Assembly (NCBI GenBank): GCA_028869035.1
Contig: JAGWTL010000111.1
Span: 1-8,535, forward strand
Source: Burkholderiales bacterium
Lineage (GTDB): Bacteria > Pseudomonadota > Gammaproteobacteria > Burkholderiales > Burkholderiaceae_C
Direction: 5' to 3'
Length of the DNA: 8,535 bases
Positions 6,861 to 8,535 of the stretch are shown here, one piece after another (within the stretch, counting starts at the first letter, position 1; every line of letters starts with the position of its first letter). Made by a program: the position numbers and the translations under genes. The notes below the pieces were generated by a model. It saw nothing but the letters and a program-made list of their open reading frames with translations, made no database searches and was not told the origin of the DNA.

Positions 6861-6905
6861 AGCGTAGGCGGAAAATGTGACAGACATATTAAGCTCCGGT
6901 TACAG
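6861..6905 (-). promoter_or_regulatory. Pho-box promoter of the ugp operon (PhoB-dependent)
   Basis: Read on the minus strand, three 7-base half-sites lie in perfect 11-bp steps: CTGTAAC (6899-6905), a weak middle GCTTAAT (6888-6894), and CTGTCAC (6877-6883). The PhoB consensus half-site is CTGTCAT, repeated every 11 bp; the outer two match at 5/7 and 6/7. Ten bases after the last half-site comes TACGCT (6861-6866) as a weak -10, the same 10-base spacing as in the E. coli pstS promoter, and there is no good -35, as expected when PhoB replaces it. The start would fall near 6853-6855, giving a leader of about 20 bases that includes the AAGGAG. E. coli ugp belongs to the Pho regulon, which supports this reading. 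Confidence 0.75.
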
Positions 6906-7033
6906 TCATCTCCGGATACGGGGTTTCCATGATGCGGACAGGGGCCCGATGCGCTTGGCTGTCGGGCTTTGTTGCACTGCGGTAACATCTCGCCTCAGCC
7001 GGTGTACCGTTCTGGCTGATATTCCAGACTGCC
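6906..7033 (+). other. Divergent intergenic region upstream of the FAD oxidoreductase
   Basis: This region holds a stem, GCCCGA (6944-6949) with TCGGGC (6962-6967), that G-U pairs extend by about three bases and that is followed by TTTGTT (6968-6973). It has the form of a weak plus-strand terminator or leader hairpin. I could not find a convincing sigma-70 promoter for the gene at 7034; TAACAT (6983-6988) and GATATT (7018-7023) are weak -10 candidates without good -35 partners. An 18-codon open frame (6929-6985) is present but has no clear ribosome site. Confidence 0.3.
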
Positions 7034-8535
7034 ATGAACGCACCGACTCCGCTAGCTCAATTCGTGGACACGGCCGGCCTCGCGCCGCACGGGCACGAGC
7101 GCATCCGCGAAATCCCCTATAACTACACATCCTTCTCCGACCGCGAGATCGTCATCCGCCTGCTGGGCCCTCGGGCCTGGGACGTGTTGAACCAGCTGCG
7201 CGAGGAGCGCCGCACCGGCCGCTCGGCCCGCATGCTCTATGAAGTCCTCGGTGACATCTGGGTGGTGCAGCGCAACCCCTATCTGCAGGACGACCTGCTG
7301 GACAACCCCAAGCGCCGCCAGTTGCTGGTCGAGGCCCTGCACCACCGCCTGGGCGAGGTGCAGAAACGACGCACGCCGCAGACCGACCCCCAGCGCGACG
7401 CACTGGTGGGCGAGTTGCTGGAGGCTGCCAGCCGCGCGGTGGAAGCCTTTGACGCCTCGTTCCAGAAAATCGCCAGCTTGCGCCGCAAGGCCCAGCGGGC
7501 GCTGAGCCGCCTGACGGCCAAGGACAACGTCAAGTTCGACGGCCTGTCGCGTGTCTCGCATGTGACCGACGCCACCGACTGGCGCGTCGAATACCCCTTT
7601 GTGGTGCTGACGCCCGACAGCGAGGCCGAGATGGCGCGTCTGGTCAAGGGTTGCATCGAGCTGGGCCTGACCATCATTCCGCGCGGGGGCGGCACGGGTT
7701 ACACCGGCGGCGCCGTGCCGCTGACGTGGAAGAGCGCGGTGATCAACACCGAGAAGCTCGAGGCCATGACCGAAGTGGAGATGGTGCAACTGCCGGGACT
7801 GGACCAGGCCGTGCCCACCATCTGGACCGAAGCCGGTGTAGTAACCCAGCGCGTGGCCGATGCCGCCGAGCGCGGGGGGTTTGTCTTCGCCGTGGACCCG
7901 ACCTCGGCCGAGGCCTCCTGCGTGGGTGGCAATATCGCCATGAACGCCGGTGGCAAGAAGGCCGTGCTCTGGGGCACCGCGCTGGACAACCTGGCCAGCT
8001 GGCGCATGGTCACGCCCGATGCGGGCTGGCTGGAAGTCACGCGTGTGGGCCACAACCTGGGCAAGATCCACGACGCCGACGTCGCCAGCTTCGAACTCAA
8101 GTACTTCGAGGCCGACGGCAAGAAGCTGGTGAAGACCGAGCGCCTGGACATTCCCGGCCCGAGCTTCCGCAAGGAAGGCCTGGGCAAGGACGTCACCGAC
8201 AAGTTCCTCTCCGGCCTGCCCGGCGTGCAGAAGGAGGGCTGTGACGGTCTGATCACCAGCGCGCGCTGGGTGGTGCACCGCATGCCGGCGCACACCCGCA
8301 CCGTGTGCCTGGAGTTCTTCGGCCACGCGCGCAACGCGGTGCCCAGCATCGTCGAGATCAAGGACTTCATGTTTGCCGAGCAGAAGCGCAGCGGCGTGCT
8401 GCTGGCCGGCCTGGAGCATCTGGACGATCGTTACCTCAAGGCCGTGGGCTACGCCACCAAGAGCAAACGCGGCGGCCTGCCCAAGATGGTGCTGATCGGT
8501 GACATCGTGGGCGACGACACCGACGCCGTGGCGCG
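7034..8535 (+). CDS. FAD-binding oxidoreductase with N-terminal DUF3683 domain, 5' part (runs off the window)
   Basis: The visible 500 residues begin M-N-A-P-T-P and contain R-E-I-P-Y-N-Y-T-S-F-S-D-R-E-I-V near 24-39, which I recall as the DUF3683 region of large (about 1,300-residue) burkholderial FAD/Fe-S oxidoreductases. A PCMH/VAO-type FAD-binding domain (FAD_binding_4) starts near 190 (V-V-L-T-P-D-S-E-A-E), with P-R-G-G-G-T-G-Y-T-G-G at 216-226, V-D-P-T-S-A-E-A at 287-294 and G-G-N-I-A-M-N-A-G-G just after, as in D-lactate/glycolate and D-2-hydroxyglutarate dehydrogenases. G-C-D-G-L-I-T at 402-408 fits the end of that domain. Family members continue into an FAD-oxidase C domain and a GlpC-like iron-sulfur part, which are not visible here. 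It probably oxidises a 2-hydroxy acid and passes electrons to the respiratory chain; the substrate is not known. The ATG at 7034 has only a weak ribosome site. It is divergent from ugpB, sharing 200 bp. Confidence 0.85.
   Translation, partial: MNAPTPLAQFVDTAGLAPHGHERIREIPYNYTSFSDREIVIRLLGPRAWDVLNQLREERRTGRSARMLYEVLGDIWVVQRNPYLQDDLLDNPKRRQLLVEALHHRLGEVQKRRTPQTDPQRDALVGELLEAASRAVEAFDASFQKIASLRRKAQRALSRLTAKDNVKFDGLSRVSHVTDATDWRVEYPFVVLTPDSEAEMARLVKGCIELGLTIIPRGGGTGYTGGAVPLTWKSAVINTEKLEAMTEVEMVQLPGLDQAVPTIWTEAGVVTQRVADAAERGGFVFAVDPTSAEASCVGGNIAMNAGGKKAVLWGTALDNLASWRMVTPDAGWLEVTRVGHNLGKIHDADVASFELKYFEADGKKLVKTERLDIPGPSFRKEGLGKDVTDKFLSGLPGVQKEGCDGLITSARWVVHRMPAHTRTVCLEFFGHARNAVPSIVEIKDFMFAEQKRSGVLLAGLEHLDDRYLKAVGYATKSKRGGLPKMVLIGDIVGDDTDAVA

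Noticed and set aside
6834..6887. 18-residue extension of UgpB
   Set aside because: It includes the -10 element and the Pho-box half-site and would bury the signal peptide; AAGGAG points to 6833.
6929..6985. 18-codon open frame beginning ATG-ATG upstream of the FAD oxidoreductase
   Set aside because: There is no convincing ribosome site or codon signal, and an open frame this short is expected by chance.
7052..8419. 455-codon open frame on the minus strand, opposite the FAD oxidoreductase
   Set aside because: Its composition (many Gln, His, Ala, Gly, Val) is the usual shadow of a GC-rich gene read in antisense; the plus-strand frame carries clear FAD-domain motifs.

Overview
The window is GC-rich, densely coded and typical of a betaproteobacterium. 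The first 19 residues of HemA, the UgpB/A/E/C/Q proteins and the N-terminus of a DUF3683-type FAD oxidoreductase all look like Burkholderiales versions, most likely Comamonadaceae. This placement rests on remembered protein families, since no search was run. There are no phage genes, transposases, CRISPR arrays, tRNAs or rRNAs.

Layout. The left edge holds the first 59 bases of hemA (glutamyl-tRNA reductase) on the minus strand, running out of the window. It is divergent from a 92-residue three-helix membrane protein on the plus strand (129-407). A perfect 11-bp hairpin at 421-445 separates that gene from two tandem minus-strand paralogues (463-984 and 1151-1702). Both encode small secreted beta-barrel outer-membrane proteins ending in Phe, and the 1151-1702 gene has its own intrinsic terminator (1105-1126).

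The centre (1833-6833, minus strand) is a complete ugp operon in the order ugpB-ugpA-ugpE-ugpC-ugpQ, the same as in Escherichia coli. It encodes a periplasmic sn-glycerol-3-phosphate binding protein, two permeases, an ATPase, and a cytoplasmic glycerophosphodiester phosphodiesterase. Together these import glycerophosphodiesters and glycerol-3-phosphate as phosphate and carbon sources. Upstream of ugpB are half-sites in the exact 11-bp register of a Pho box, with a -10-like element 10 bases downstream and a perfect Shine-Dalgarno. This indicates control by PhoB under phosphate starvation. A GC-rich palindrome followed by five U, with a possible template-strand G-quadruplex, lies between ugpB and ugpA and probably keeps the binding protein in excess. 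A 78-bp gap with a degenerate heptamer-phased repeat lies between ugpE and ugpC.

The right end (7034 to the edge, plus strand) is the first 500 residues of a large FAD-binding oxidoreductase (DUF3683 plus a lactate-dehydrogenase-like FAD domain), divergent from ugpB.

I see no clearly new biological system. The points most worth a second look are the Pho-box promoter, the ugpB/ugpA hairpin and G-run, the heptamer repeat in the ugpE-ugpC gap, the short-leader hemA promoter with its dyad, the paired barrel proteins, and the poorly characterised DUF3683 enzyme.
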